Assembly: GCA_946699065.1 (NCBI GenBank) | Contig: CAMPDV010000198.1 | Location: forward strand, 372,001-436,000 | Reading direction: 5' to 3' | Source of the DNA: Loxodes magnus | Taxonomy: Eukaryota > Ciliophora > Karyorelictea > Loxodida > Loxodidae | DNA length: 64,000 bases | In this document: in pieces, positions 51,611 to 63,132 of the stretch | Layout of the letters: the number at the start of each line of letters is the position of its first letter | Position numbering within the stretch: the first letter of the stretch is position 1 | Program-made: the position numbers and the translations under genes | The notes under the pieces: model-generated | What the model was told of the DNA's origin: nothing | Seen by the model: the letters and a program-made list of their open reading frames with translations, nothing else | The model's database searches: none

Positions 51611-53032
51611 ATGCTTCAAAAGAAAAGATAGAGATAATATCTTTATTAAATTAAAAAAGGAAGCATTTATTTATCAAATGGATAAACTTAAGTAAAAATC
51701 ACTTCCAAATTAGATCATTGGTTTGTATAATTTCACTAGAAAATCCCAATGAAATTCTATATTTTCCACATAAATAACTTTAGCTAGTTATAGAAAAAGA
51801 AAAATCATATATGACACTCTTGTCAAACTGAAAAAAGTTTCTTATGTAATAATTTTAGAGTTAGCTAGGATGTTAAAAAATAGCTTTCTCATAAATTTCA
51901 AAGAGAAGATAGTATAAAAAATATAAGGAAAAGACAGACAAGAAATGATAAGATAATAAAGTCACTTTTAAATAAACTTATGATATTTACCTCTAAATAC
52001 ACTGGCAAAAATATTTGAAGGGAATAAGAAAAAAGTCTAGTAATAGATTTAATTTAATAAAGACTTATGAGTATAAAGTAGATTAGATATAACGATCAAA
52101 ATTAACCTACTAAATAAAACTAAAGAAAGTTCATTAAATGAGAGATTAAATTTAATAGACAGATGTAATTATTAATCTATTATTAATGTATTCAGAAGAA
52201 AATAGTCTCTTAATTTATTAAAGATTTAATCAATAAGTAATTACAATTATATACTAACAGAAGAAGTAGATAATTAATCATAAGTAATTCACTTTATTAA
52301 GCTTTATAAGGATTTATCAATATTAAAATATGTGATTGTCGAAGGGCTATTTATTACATCTTTTAAGAATAAAACTATTTTTACGAGTTTCTCATAATTA
52401 TCTCTTCTTGAATTTCAAATTTATTTAGGAAATTTTCATTAATAGACTATGTAAGAAGTTAGCAAGCTCTTTATATTTAAGTGTAAAATTAAATTAGTTT
52501 TAACCTTAGGAAATAAAGAAACTTGTATATGATTATTAAAAATGAAATTATATCCTCTTAAACTTAAGATATCTTCAAGAGCTTGAAATATTAATAAACA
52601 TAAATTATGCAAATTATTATATATTAATTATTACTCAGTTACAGTTATAAAAAAATAGCTTAAATTAATAGTAAGAATATCAATATTGTTTAATAACTTG
52701 CTAAAAGAACTAATAATAACTTTAGGTATTAATTAGTTGTCTTAGTATAAGAATTAACCTTAATTATATAAATCTATGTTCATTTATTTTATTATTTAGA
52801 TAATTAAAAGTAGGATGCTAAGTTACTTATAGCTAAAACTATTAAAATAAAGCTGAATCTTATTAAATCTTTTAATAATAGGACTGTATTTTCTAAATTA
52901 TTATATTAAGAATATTAATATAGATACTTAATGCTATTTGAATAGCCAGTATTGATTTAAAAGAATTATCTCAATGATTATTTTGAAAGTGATTTATTTT
53001 TATAGAAGCACTATTTTCTGAATTTATTTTGA
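51611..53032 (+). CDS. Possible unknown protein, 473 aa
   Basis: Frame from ATG 51611 to TGA 53030-53032, with fewer internal TGA than composition predicts. Gln/Ile/Leu-rich, with segments such as LVIDLIQQRLMSIKQIRYND and KLLIAKTIKIKLNLIKSFNN. It ends 85 bp from the convergent stop of the TPR-kinase. The 26-bp distance to a divergent start is suspicious. No domain recognised. Confidence 0.3.
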
Positions 53033-53117
53033 AGTAGTGAATAAAGAAATTTTAGAAGCTTTATAGATAGAGTAAATTAATATGATGTAATTAATCTATT
53101 TGAAGTTTAAAAGTTAA

Positions 53118-54992
53118 TCATTCATTTCCTCTTTCCGTTGCAATCATGCTTTCACTTTGATTTTCTCCTTTTTTCTCTTCTTCTTGAAAGTTAGGGATTT
53201 TAGCTCGTTTTTAATTGGGATTTTGAGCCGAATTTTGAGCATTTATCTAAATATTTTATTCCTAGGATTCTTAATGGATTAAAAATCCTTAAATTAATGA
53301 GTTTTGAGGATTATATTTTTCATTAAGTTTATCTATTTAATGTTTAAAGATTGAAATATGTGGCCTATCGTCTGGATTATAACTAAAGCAAAGCTCCAGC
53401 AACTTTGCCAAATTGGGCTCTTATGTTATTTCGTTTGAAAATGAAGGAATTTCTTTTTTGTGGTATATGAAATTACTTATTTACACAATTGAATTTAAAT
53501 TTGGATAAGGCAGGCATTCGTTAAAAATTTCAATACAGACACAGGCTAGAGACCAGATATCACTTTTTTAGTAGACTTTGTTATCAAATAACTCAGGAGC
53601 CATTCATTATGCTGAACCTCTCCCTTATTATGTTGTTGTAATGTTAGCCTCGCATGTTAGTCCAAGATCTGCTATTTTTGGTTCATCATTTTGATCTATA
53701 AGAATATTTAAAGATTTAATATCTCTATGCACCAATTTCTATTAGTGAATAGCTTAAATTCCTTCTGCTATTTAACTAATTAAAACTAATTTTCTGTAGA
53801 ATCTTTCTTAAGTTCCTTTTTAGTATTAAGATAAAAGTTTCTTTTTATTAATAAGATTGAATAAATCTCCTTAAGACTGGTAGTCAGTGTAATGGTTTAA
53901 ACAGTAGCTACCCTCTTTTGAAAGATCAAAAGTCACTCCTATAAGTCTAAGTACCCTTTAGTTACTAATTCGCAAAAGAGCTTTGCATTCATTGTAAAAT
54001 TCTCAATATAGACTTTACAAATTACCTCTTTAAATCATTTATTTAAGAGCAAAATTGCTTCCATCAATGTTTATTAAATAAACAGAGCCATATCCACCTT
54101 TACCTAATAAATTTAGGTTTGCCAAGTATTATTTACTAGGAATCAAATCTTTGTAGTCTCATATTCGAATCTATGAACGCTTATGCTTACTTGCTCCATT
54201 TTAGTATAAAAGCATTCAAATATCATCTATAGAAATCGAATCTTCCTTTAGAACTTCTTTTACCTCTAAAGAAAATAAGCTTTCAATATCAGAAGTGGAT
54301 AGCTTAAGAGATTAGTTATATTGTTCAATAGCTTATTCTATCTAACCTAATTTATAGAGGGAATTTCCTTTGTACTTATAAGTGCAACCTAAAGTAGGAT
54401 TTAATCTAATGCCTATATCTAAGCATTAAAGTGATTCTTAGTATTATTTCAGTATATAAAGAATATAACCTTTATATATATAAGCATTGGCATTTTCATT
54501 ATCATTAGCATTATTAGTAGTGATGTCTAAGCAACATAAAGCATCTTAATACTTATCTTATCTAGTAAAGAGAATAGCTTTTAAGAGTAGAGATTCTTAG
54601 TTTTATGGATTAAGATTTAGAGCAGTATTAAAGCATTCTAATGCAAAATCATACTTTTTCAAAATTATGTAAAAAACTCCCTTTTTATTTAAAAATACTA
54701 GTTGATTTAGATTATTTTGAATAGCAAAATCACATAATTAAATTGCTTCTTCCATTTTACCCTAGTATCTTAAAATATTAGCTTTTGCTTAATACAACTA
54801 TGAATCTTAAGGAAATTTTTAAATACCAATATCACAAAGTTATATGGCTTCTTCTAGCTTTTCTACATCGAATAAGATTTAAGCCTTTTCTTAATAAGGT
54901 CATGCTTAATTTGGATCCATGCTAATAACAAGATCTAATAATTAAATTGCTTCTTCTTATTTTCCTATATTTATTAAGAGCTTTTTCTTCAT
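53118..54992 (-). CDS. TPR-containing serine/threonine-type protein kinase, 624 aa
   Basis: ATG 54992 to TGA 53118-53120. Residues 1-250 hold about seven TPR repeats (KQEEAIQLLDLVISMDPNQ, KLEEAIQLCDIGIQKFP, KYDFALECFNTALNLNP). The kinase domain starts near 305: LLGKGGYGSVYL (Gly loop), FALKQ (ATP Lys), HQQKLVHRDIKSLNILID (catalytic loop), IADLGL (DLG in place of DFG), SAQWMAPE and SDIWSLACVCIEI, and ends before a Gln/Glu-rich tail. All catalytic residues are present, so it should be active; DLG is tolerated in many kinases. Family looks TKL- or NEK-like but was not resolved. TPR helices upstream continue into the frameshifted region at 54993-55819, so the gene may once have been joined to the large TPR array. 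The start chosen is the first ATG in the intact frame. Confidence 0.82.
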
Positions 54993-55819
54993 AAAGTCAT
55001 TTATAATTAGAATCTAAATTAATAGCAAGATCTAAGTATTAGAAGACTAGCTTTCCTTTCTCTTTGAAAAACCTTTTCTTCATAAGGTTGTATTTTTTTA
55101 GAATCTGCTAAATAGCAAGATTTAATTTGTTATTTCCTCTTATTTGCCTAATTTTGTTAATTCTTCAATCTTTAAATTTCAAAATAGTACCTTTTAAGGA
55201 AATTTTTGAATAGCACATCTATAAATTAATTAGCTTCTTCTAACTTATTTATTGCTTTTAAAATTTCTATTTTTTCTTTGTAAATTTAAGTTTCATAAGG
55301 ATTAAATTAAATAGCTAGATCTAAACATTAGATGGCTTCCTCTAACTTTCCTAATTCTCTAGTATTCTAACTTTCTATTAATATATTTCAATATTCATAG
55401 GATTGTCCTAAATACCAATATCCCACCTTTTAAAAGTTTCATATGCATATTTATTGCATGTACAACCAGAACTACATGTTTTTTTTGGCTTTCATCCAAA
55501 TAATAAAAATTTCCAAGGATTTTTTCAATCAATAAGATCATTTTAATTAAATAATGCTGCATTCTTCCTTAATTCTCTTAAAATATCTTCCTTTTATTAA
55601 TAAAATTCTAGATATTAAGGTTCATTTTTAACTACAAATTCTCAAGTCTAATTTTACTCATCTAACTTACCTTGTTCTCTTAGTATATCAGCTTTTATTT
55701 CATAAAATCAAATATTTCAAGGAAACGTTTTAATTGCAATATCTAAGCAATTAATTGCTTCTTATTATCTCCATAATTATTTTAAAAGTAAAATTCTCTA
55801 TAAATGTAATCAAATATTT
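54993..55819 (-). pseudogene. Frameshifted TPR remnant between the TPR-kinase and the TPR array
   Basis: TPR units are recognisable (KLVFQYLDLAINLDSNYKW, AIQQILKKIQPYEEK, KLEEAIQCLDLAIQFNP, EAINCLDIAIKTFP) but switch frame repeatedly. I traced about five changes. Two look like single extra T residues in T-runs on the minus strand (about 55065 and 55882, the latter just inside the array gene), one is a single-base deletion near 55365, and two are losses of about 4 and 5 bases relative to the repeat. An unusual Cys cluster (TCSSGCTCNKY) lies near 55440. Either this stretch is decaying, or homopolymer errors in the assembly break one continuous TPR-kinase gene; the 4- and 5-base changes argue against errors alone. 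Confidence 0.55.
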
Positions 55820-58800
55820 TCAGGAATAACATTATCCATAAAATGAATAGCTTTAAATTGGTTTACTTATTTTAAAAGAAAAAAATTCAATCTCTTTAAA
55901 ATATCATCAAATCAATTAAGGGATTTTCTTCACAGCATTATCTAAACATAAAATTACTTCATCTAATCTTCCTAGTTCTTTCAAAACTTCTACTTTCTTT
56001 TAATAAAATCAGGTATTTTAAGGATCATTCTAAATATCTATATCTAAGCATAAAATTGCTTCTTCTAATCTTCCTAGTTCTTTCAAAGCTTCTACTTTTT
56101 TCTAATGCAAATAAGTATTTTTTGGATTATTCTAAATATCTATATCTAAACATAAAATTGGTTTTTCGTAATTTCCTAATTCTTTCAAAGCTTCTACTTT
56201 TTTCTAATACAAATAAGTATTTTTTGGATATTTTTAAATTAGAATATCTAAACATTAAACAGCTTCTTGGTTTTCGCCTAATTTTAGTAGGATTTCAGAT
56301 TTAAAACTGTTTAATCAAATAATTTAAGGATTCTCTTACATATACAGTTCACAACATTAAAGAGCTTCTTCATATCTTTAAAATATTTTCAAGTATTTGA
56401 TTATGCCAATAATCTCAGGAAATGAATATGATTTTCTTTAAATTATAGAATTTAAACATTATAATGCTTCTTTTTACTTTCCTAATTCTCTTAGTATTTC
56501 TATATTTTTTAGATATATTCTACGATTATAAGGTCTATTTTTAATTGTAAGGTCCAAACATTACATTACTTCTTATTTCCAACCTTTTTCAATTAGGATT
56601 TCTATAATTTTAAGTAAATATTCATCTTCCAGATTTGTTTGAATCAAGTCTTTTCAGCATTTACTTATTTCTTCTATTTTACCAATTTCTATACAAATTT
56701 CTAATTTGTATTATTAAAATAAGGGATTTTAAGGGTTATTTTGAAGCGAAAGAACTAAACATTAAAGTATTTCTTCTTGCCTATTTAAATTCTTTAATAT
56801 TTCTATCTTTTACTTATAAAATTCTATATTTTAGGGATCGTTTCATATGCAAAGATCTAAGCATACAAGTACTTCTTCTTACCTATTTAAATTCTTTAAT
56901 ATTTCTATCTTTTACTTATAAAATTCTATATTTTAGGGATCGTTTCATATGCAAAGATCTAAGCATACAAGTACTTCTTCTTACCTATTTAAATTCTTTA
57001 ATATTTCTATCTTTTACTTATAAAATTCTATATTTTAGGGATCATTTCATATGCAAAGATCTAAGCATAAAAGCACTTCTTCTTACCTATTTAAATTCAT
57101 TAATATTTCTATCTTTTCTTCATAAAATGAAATTTCTTAAGTGTTATTTTATATACAAAGATCTAAGCATAAAAGTACTTCTTCTTGCCTATTTAAATAT
57201 CTTAGTAATTATATTTTTTCTTTATAGAATGAAATTTCTTTAGGGTTGTTTTAAATTAAATGATCAAATTTTAAAAGAGCTTCTTCTTACTTATTAAAAT
57301 GTTTTATTATTTCAAATTTTTTATTTTATAGTGATGTTTTTCAAGGATGCTTTTTTATAGCGACATCTAGAAATTAGATAATTTCTTCTTGCTTATTTAA
57401 ATTCTTTAATATTTCTATCTTTTACTCATAAAATTCTATTCTTTAAGGGTTATTTAATATGCAAAGATCTAAAAATTAGATTATTTCTTCTTGCCTATTT
57501 AAATTCTCTAATATTTCTATCTTTTAATCATAAAATTCTATTCTTTAAGGGTTATTTTATATGCAAAGATCTAAAAATTTGATTATTTCTTCTTGCCTGT
57601 TTAAATTCTTTAATATTTCTATCTTTTACTCATAAAATACTATTCTTTAAGGGTTATTTTTTATGCAAATATCTAAGCATAAAAGTATTTCTTCTAGCCT
57701 ATTTAAATTCTTTAATATTTCTATCTTTTACTCCTAAAATTTTATTTTTTAGGGATCATTTCATATGCAAATATCTAAGCATTAAAGTACTTCTTCTTAC
57801 CTATTTAAATTCATTAATATTTCTATCTTTTACTCATAAAATTCTATTCTTTAAGGATTATTTTATATGCAAAGATCTAAGCATAAAAGCACTTCTTCTT
57901 ACCTATTTAAATTCTTTAATATTTCTATCTTAAATTTATATAATTCTATTCTTTAAGGATTATTTTATATACAAAGATCTAAGCATAAAAGTACTTCTTC
58001 TTGCCTATTTAAATATCTTAGTAATTATATTTTTTCTTTATAGAATGAAATTTCTTTAGGGTTGTTTTAAATTAAATGATCAAATTTTAAAAGAGCTTCT
58101 TCTTACTTATTAAAATGTTTTATTATTTCAAATTTTTTATTTTATAGTGATGTTTTTCAAGGATGCTTTTTTATAGCGACATCTAGAAATTAGATAATTT
58201 ATTCTTGCTTATTTAAATTCTTTAATATTTCTATCTTTTACTCATAAAATTCTATTCTTTAAGGATTATTTTTTATGCAAATATCTAAGCATAAAAGTAT
58301 TTCTTCTTGCCTATTTAAATTCTTTAATATTTCTATCTTTTACTCATAAAATACTATTCTTCAAGGATTATTTTATATGCAAATATCTAAGCATTAAAGT
58401 ACTTCTTCTTGCTTATTTAAATTCTTTAATATTTCTATCTTTTACTCATAAAATTCTATATTTTAGGGATCATTTTATATGCAAAGATCTAAGCATTAAA
58501 GTACTTCTTCTTGCTTATTTAAATTCTTTAATATTTCTATCTTTTACTCATAAAATTCTATTCTTTAAGGATTATTTTATATGCAAATATCTAAGCATTA
58601 AAGTACTTCTTCTTACCTATTTAAATTCTTTAATATTTCTATCTTAAATTTATAAAATTCTATATTTTAGGGATCATTTTATATGCAAAGATCTAAGCAT
58701 AAAAGTACTTCTTCTTACCTATTTAAATTCATTAATATTTCTATCTTTCGCTCATAAAATAATATTCATTAGGGATTATTTTTTATGCAAAGATCTAAGC

Positions 58801-61252
58801 ATTAAAGTACTTCTTCTTACCTATTTAAATTCTTTAATATTTCTATCTTAAATTTATATAATTCTATATTTTAAGGATTATTTTATATGCAAAGATCTAA
58901 TCATAAAAGTACTTCTTCTTGCCTATTTTAATTCATTAATATTTCTATCTTTCGCTCATAAAATAATATTCATTAGGGATTATTTTTTATGCAAAGATCT
59001 AATCATAAAAGTACTTCTTCTTGCCTATTTAAATTCTTTAATATTTTTATCTTTCGCTCATAAAATAATATTTATTAGGGATTATTTTATATGCAAAGAT
59101 CTAATCATAAAAGTGCTTCTTCTTGCTTATTTTAATTCATTAATATTTCTATCTTTTACTCATAAAATAATATTCTTTAAGGGTTATTTAATATGCAAAG
59201 ATCTAAGCATTAAAGTACTTCTTCTTACCTATTTAAATTCTTTAATATTTTTATCTTTTACTCATAAAGATTTATATTTTAGGGATCATTTTATATGCAA
59301 AGATCTAATCATAAAAGTACTTCTTCTTACCTATTTAAATTCTTTAATATTTCTATCTTTTACTCATAAAATTCTATTCTTTAAGGATTATTTTATATGC
59401 AAATATCTAAGCATTAAAGTACTTCTTCTTACCTATTTAAATTCTTTAATATTTCTATCTTTTACTTATAAAATACTATTCTTTAAGGGTTATTTTATAT
59501 GCAAAGATCTAATCATAAAAGTGCTTCTTCTTGCTTATTTAAATTCTTTAATATTTCAATCTTTTACTCATAAAATTCTATTCAATAAGGGTTATTTTTT
59601 ATGCAAAGATCTAAAAATTAGATTATTTCTTCTTGCTTATTTAAATTCTTTAATATTTCTATCTTTTACTCATAAAATTCTATTCTTTAAGGGTTATTTT
59701 TTATGCAAAGATCTAAGCATACAAGTACTTCTTCTTACCTATTTAAATTCTTTAATATTTCTATCTTTTACTCATAAAGATTTATATTTTAGGGATTATT
59801 TTATATGCAAAGATCTAAGCATAAAAGTACTTCTTCTTACCTATTTAAATTCTTTAATATTTTTATCTTTTACTCATAAAGATTTATATTTTAGGGATTA
59901 TTTTATATGCAAAGATCTAAGCATAAAAGTACTTCTTCTTACCTATTTAAATTCTTTAATATTTCTATCTTTTACTCATAAAATAATATTCTTTAAGGGT
60001 TATTTTTTATGCAAAGATCTAATCATAAAAGTACTTCTTCTTGCCTATTTAAATTCATTAATATTTTTTTCTTTCGCTCATAAAATAATATTCTTTAAGG
60101 ATTATTTTTTATGCAAAGATCTAAGCATTAAAGTACTTTTTCTTGCCTATTTAAATTCTTTAATATTTCTATCTTTTACTCATAAAATACTATTCTTTAA
60201 GGATTATTTAATATGCAAAGATCTAATCATAAAAGTGCTTCTTCTTGCTTATTTAAATTCTTTAATTTTTCTATCTTTTACTCATAAAATTCTATTCTTT
60301 AAGGATTATTTTTTATGCAAAGATCTAAACATAAAAGTGCTTCTACTTGCTTATTTAAATTCTTTAATATTTCTATCTTTTACTCATAAAATTCTATTCT
60401 TTAAGGATTATTTTTTATGCAAAGATCTAAGCATTAAAGTATTTCTTCTTGCTTATTTAAATTCTTTAATATTTCTATCTTTTACTCATAAAATTCTATT
60501 CTTTAAGGATTATTTTATATGCAAATATCTAAGCATTAAAGTACTTCTTCTTACCTATTTAAATTCTTTAATATTTCTATCTTTTACTCATAAAATATCG
60601 ATTAATTTATCTTTTTTTGAATTGCTTACTCACATAACTTTAGTGCTTCTTAATATTTTCGGTCGCTATTAAGTTCTTTTATCTTATTATGAAATTCTTT
60701 AAGTGAGTATTAAGGTCTATTTTCTTAATTCCCCATTTATAAATTTAGTTATTTAGATTTAAATATTTTTATATTTTTTTCATTTATAGCCTTATAATTT
60801 TTTTATAACTTAATTGTTTAGTAAAATGTTTAATTGAATTTGATTTGAATTAATTATCAATTTTATTATTATATAGTTTTAGAACTATAATCAAATTATC
60901 AACTTCATTCTATCTCTTATTATTTTAAATTCAGCTTCGTTTATTTTAGTTTTATGTAAGTTAAGCTTTTTTATTAATATTTGTCTAAAGCTTCTACAAA
61001 GGATTTAGCTTGATTTTTATTAAAAGTGATAATTCTATTATTTAAGTATTTTTTTAATTATTTGTGTTTATAATCTTCTTTTTAAAACTTTATTGATTAT
61101 CTTCTTTCCTGTATTTATTTTAATGCTTAGATATTTTCCTCTTTCTATTTCTAAACTTATGTGACATACTTTTAAATATTCTACAATAATAGCAAAATAT
61201 TTATAAAAGTTTAAAAAAGAATTAAATTAAGTCTAGTTTTGTTCCCATTCAT
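55820..61252 (-). CDS. Giant tetratricopeptide-repeat array protein, about 1810 aa
   Basis: ATG 61252 opens a frame with a unique, helical N-terminal region (NILLLLQNIQKYVTQVQKQK, NQAKSFVEALDKYQQKS) of about 190 residues, then roughly 45 TPR units of 34 residues. The consensus unit is EEVLLCLDLCIQNNPQRIEF followed by YEQKIEILKNLNRQ. The frame was checked at nine points along the array and holds until a T-run near 55882, after which it reaches TGA 55820. TPR arrays make superhelical scaffolds for protein partners. The units nearest the 3' end (56000-56700) are the most diverged, the central ones nearly identical, pointing to recent expansion. It probably continued into the TPR-kinase downstream before the frameshifts; whether it is now independent is undecided. 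Confidence 0.68.
57145..57444 (-). repeat. Higher-order duplication inside the TPR array, copy 1
   Basis: About 300 bp here match 57961-58260 with one mismatch seen (C at 57384 against A at 58200). The block includes unusual diverged units, so the match is not just the general repeat. The offset is 816 bp, exactly eight 102-bp units, implying a recent eight-unit duplication. Confidence 0.85.
57961..58260 (-). repeat. Higher-order duplication inside the TPR array, copy 2
   Basis: Second copy of the block at 57145-57444, offset by 816 bp. See that entry for the comparison. Confidence 0.85.
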
Positions 61253-62262
61253 TGCTTCTATGTATGAATATTTTACTTTTATCAATTAGGTTATCATTAG
61301 TTGAAAGTATCTAGAAGCTTTATATATTTTTAATTTTAATTTTGGAATAACATATTTCAATAGATTGAAAATCTTATAGTTCTGTCTCTTAATTCTAAGT
61401 TTATTTCTCATTATTTCTTTTATTTAATGATCTTTAAAGATCTTTATCATTATTTGGAATATTTTAGACCAATAAGCCTTTAATTAATTTGTTTCCTTCT
61501 ATAGTTAAAGATTTAATCTCTAAATATCCTTAATAAACTTAAAGCTTTAATGTAAAAGGTTGTTAATAACTATAAGGATTAACTAGCTCTTTGATAGTAT
61601 GATATGAATTAGTTTCTATAAGGTAGATTTATCGTTCTTACGCTAGTTTATTGATTAAATATGTATTAATTAAATAACTCATATTTAGATACTTTATTTT
61701 ACATTAGTGTCTTTTTTTCCTTTAATTTAGCTTAAGATAAATTAATTTTAACAAGGTTATAATATGGAATAGAGTTATAAACAAAGATAATTTTACTTAT
61801 AGTGGAAGAAGCATTAATTTAAATAATTAATCATTCTTAGTGTTTTTATTATGAAAGAGAATGTACTAAGCTATTTACGCTACATACAGCATGCTTCGAT
61901 AATATTAGTATAAGTGTAAAAGGAAATCTTCAATTATGTATTAAGTTAGCTTTAACTTAAGTGGTTAAGTAAAAGAGAGATAACTATTAAATTAAATAAG
62001 CTATTTTATATCTATTTTTAAGAACAAGAGTTAAGTGTTTAATAGTAACTAGCACTCCAAATAACCCTTAGTTATTAAGTATGCTATCTATTTGAATGAT
62101 GCTATTGCTTAAGGTAATAATTTCAAAATAATAATAGATTAATAGAGAGCTAATCTAAATTCTAGAAATTGATGAAGATTTACTACTAAGGTAGTTGATA
62201 AATATTTTCAACAAGAATCATATTTTTACTCTGATTTAAGTATAAACCAGCTACCTTTTTTC
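61253..62262. other. Spacer upstream of the TPR-array gene
   Basis: About 1 kb, very A+T-rich, between divergent starts. No coding frame, repeat or RNA recognised. The TPR-array promoter should lie near 61260-61500. Confidence 0.4.
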
Positions 62263-63132
62263 ATGGAAAGATAGAAATCATCAACGGTTTCAAAGATAAA
62301 TATACAAAGCAAAACTTAAAAAAAGAAAAACTTCTGGAGATAATAGCAGGAATAGTTGATTATAAAACTGACTAGTAATAGTAAGAAAAATTAGCAGAAA
62401 AGAACTTATAATTATTATTACTCAAAAGCAAAAGTAAAGCAATTATCTTAAGCTTAGATATTTTGCAAACTTTGATAATTATCAGGAAAAAATAAAAGTA
62501 ATGTTCTATCTACTCTATCTAGGAAAGGAAAAAGATAAAGTAAGTCTAAAAATACAAAAAAACTTAAAAGCAAAGAAAAGAAAATAGCAGATTTAAAAAT
62601 TAATAAAGTTCTTATTATTTAATAAAATAGATTATCTGAACAATTTAAAGATTAGACTCAAAGTGGAATTAATTAAGGAATATGTACAAAGATAAATTAA
62701 ACTTCTAAAAAAGAAGAAGTAAATATAATTTATCAATTAAATAAGAATCTAATTCAGAAGGAAATAGCAAAATGATATGAAGCAAGAGAAAATGCAATAT
62801 ATTGAGATAATCTAGTAAAAGGAAAATAAGAAAAATAAATAGAGGCTAGATATTAAATTATATTATGTAAAAGATTATTAAATTCTAAGAAACTAAGTTT
62901 TAAAAAAATATACCAAATCCGATTTATAAAAGGTAGAAAAGAGATTTCATTCTTAAGTTATTTTATTATAAGAATAGAAGAACTAAATCAGAATTTTAAA
63001 CTAAGAGATAAGCAGGAAAAACTAATTATGCTAATATTTCACATAATATTTTTAAATAAAAATAAATAAGTTCTACAAGTAAATCATTTGGATTAGTCTA
63101 CTTTCTGTATGATATAGCATAAATATGTTTGA
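62263..63132 (+). CDS. Possible unknown basic protein, 289 aa
   Basis: Frame from ATG 62263 to TGA 63130-63132. The first third is Lys/Ser-rich and low-complexity. The second half is convincing (KEEVNIIYQLNKNLIQKEI, WYEAREN, FIIRIEELNQNFKLRDKQEK) with first-position G enrichment. Helical, perhaps coiled coil. No family recognised. Confidence 0.42.

Larger units (their letters stand above)
56730..60590 (-). repeat. 102-bp tandem repeat array encoding TPRs
   Basis: About 38 tandem copies of a 102-bp unit (plus-strand core TATGCAAAGATCTAAGCAT, TACTTCTTCTT and TTTAAATTCTTTAATATTT). Length is three times 34, so every unit keeps the frame. Three consecutive units at about 56780-57060 are almost identical. 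On the plus strand the array lacks standard stop codons and yields long spurious frames. Confidence 0.92.

Noticed and set aside
56056..57243. Other repeat-like plus-strand frames (56056-56304 and 56635-57243)
   Set aside because: Also antisense of TPR-coding DNA.
56730..60590. Possible CRISPR array or non-coding satellite
   Set aside because: Units are 102 bp without spacer/repeat alternation, keep a reading frame and encode TPRs.
59113..60672. Long plus-strand standard-code frame of 519 residues made of hydrophobic 34-residue repeats
   Set aside because: It is the antisense of the TPR array. The minus strand gives textbook TPR units and a unique N-terminus; the plus frame arises because the 102-bp repeat lacks stops on that strand.
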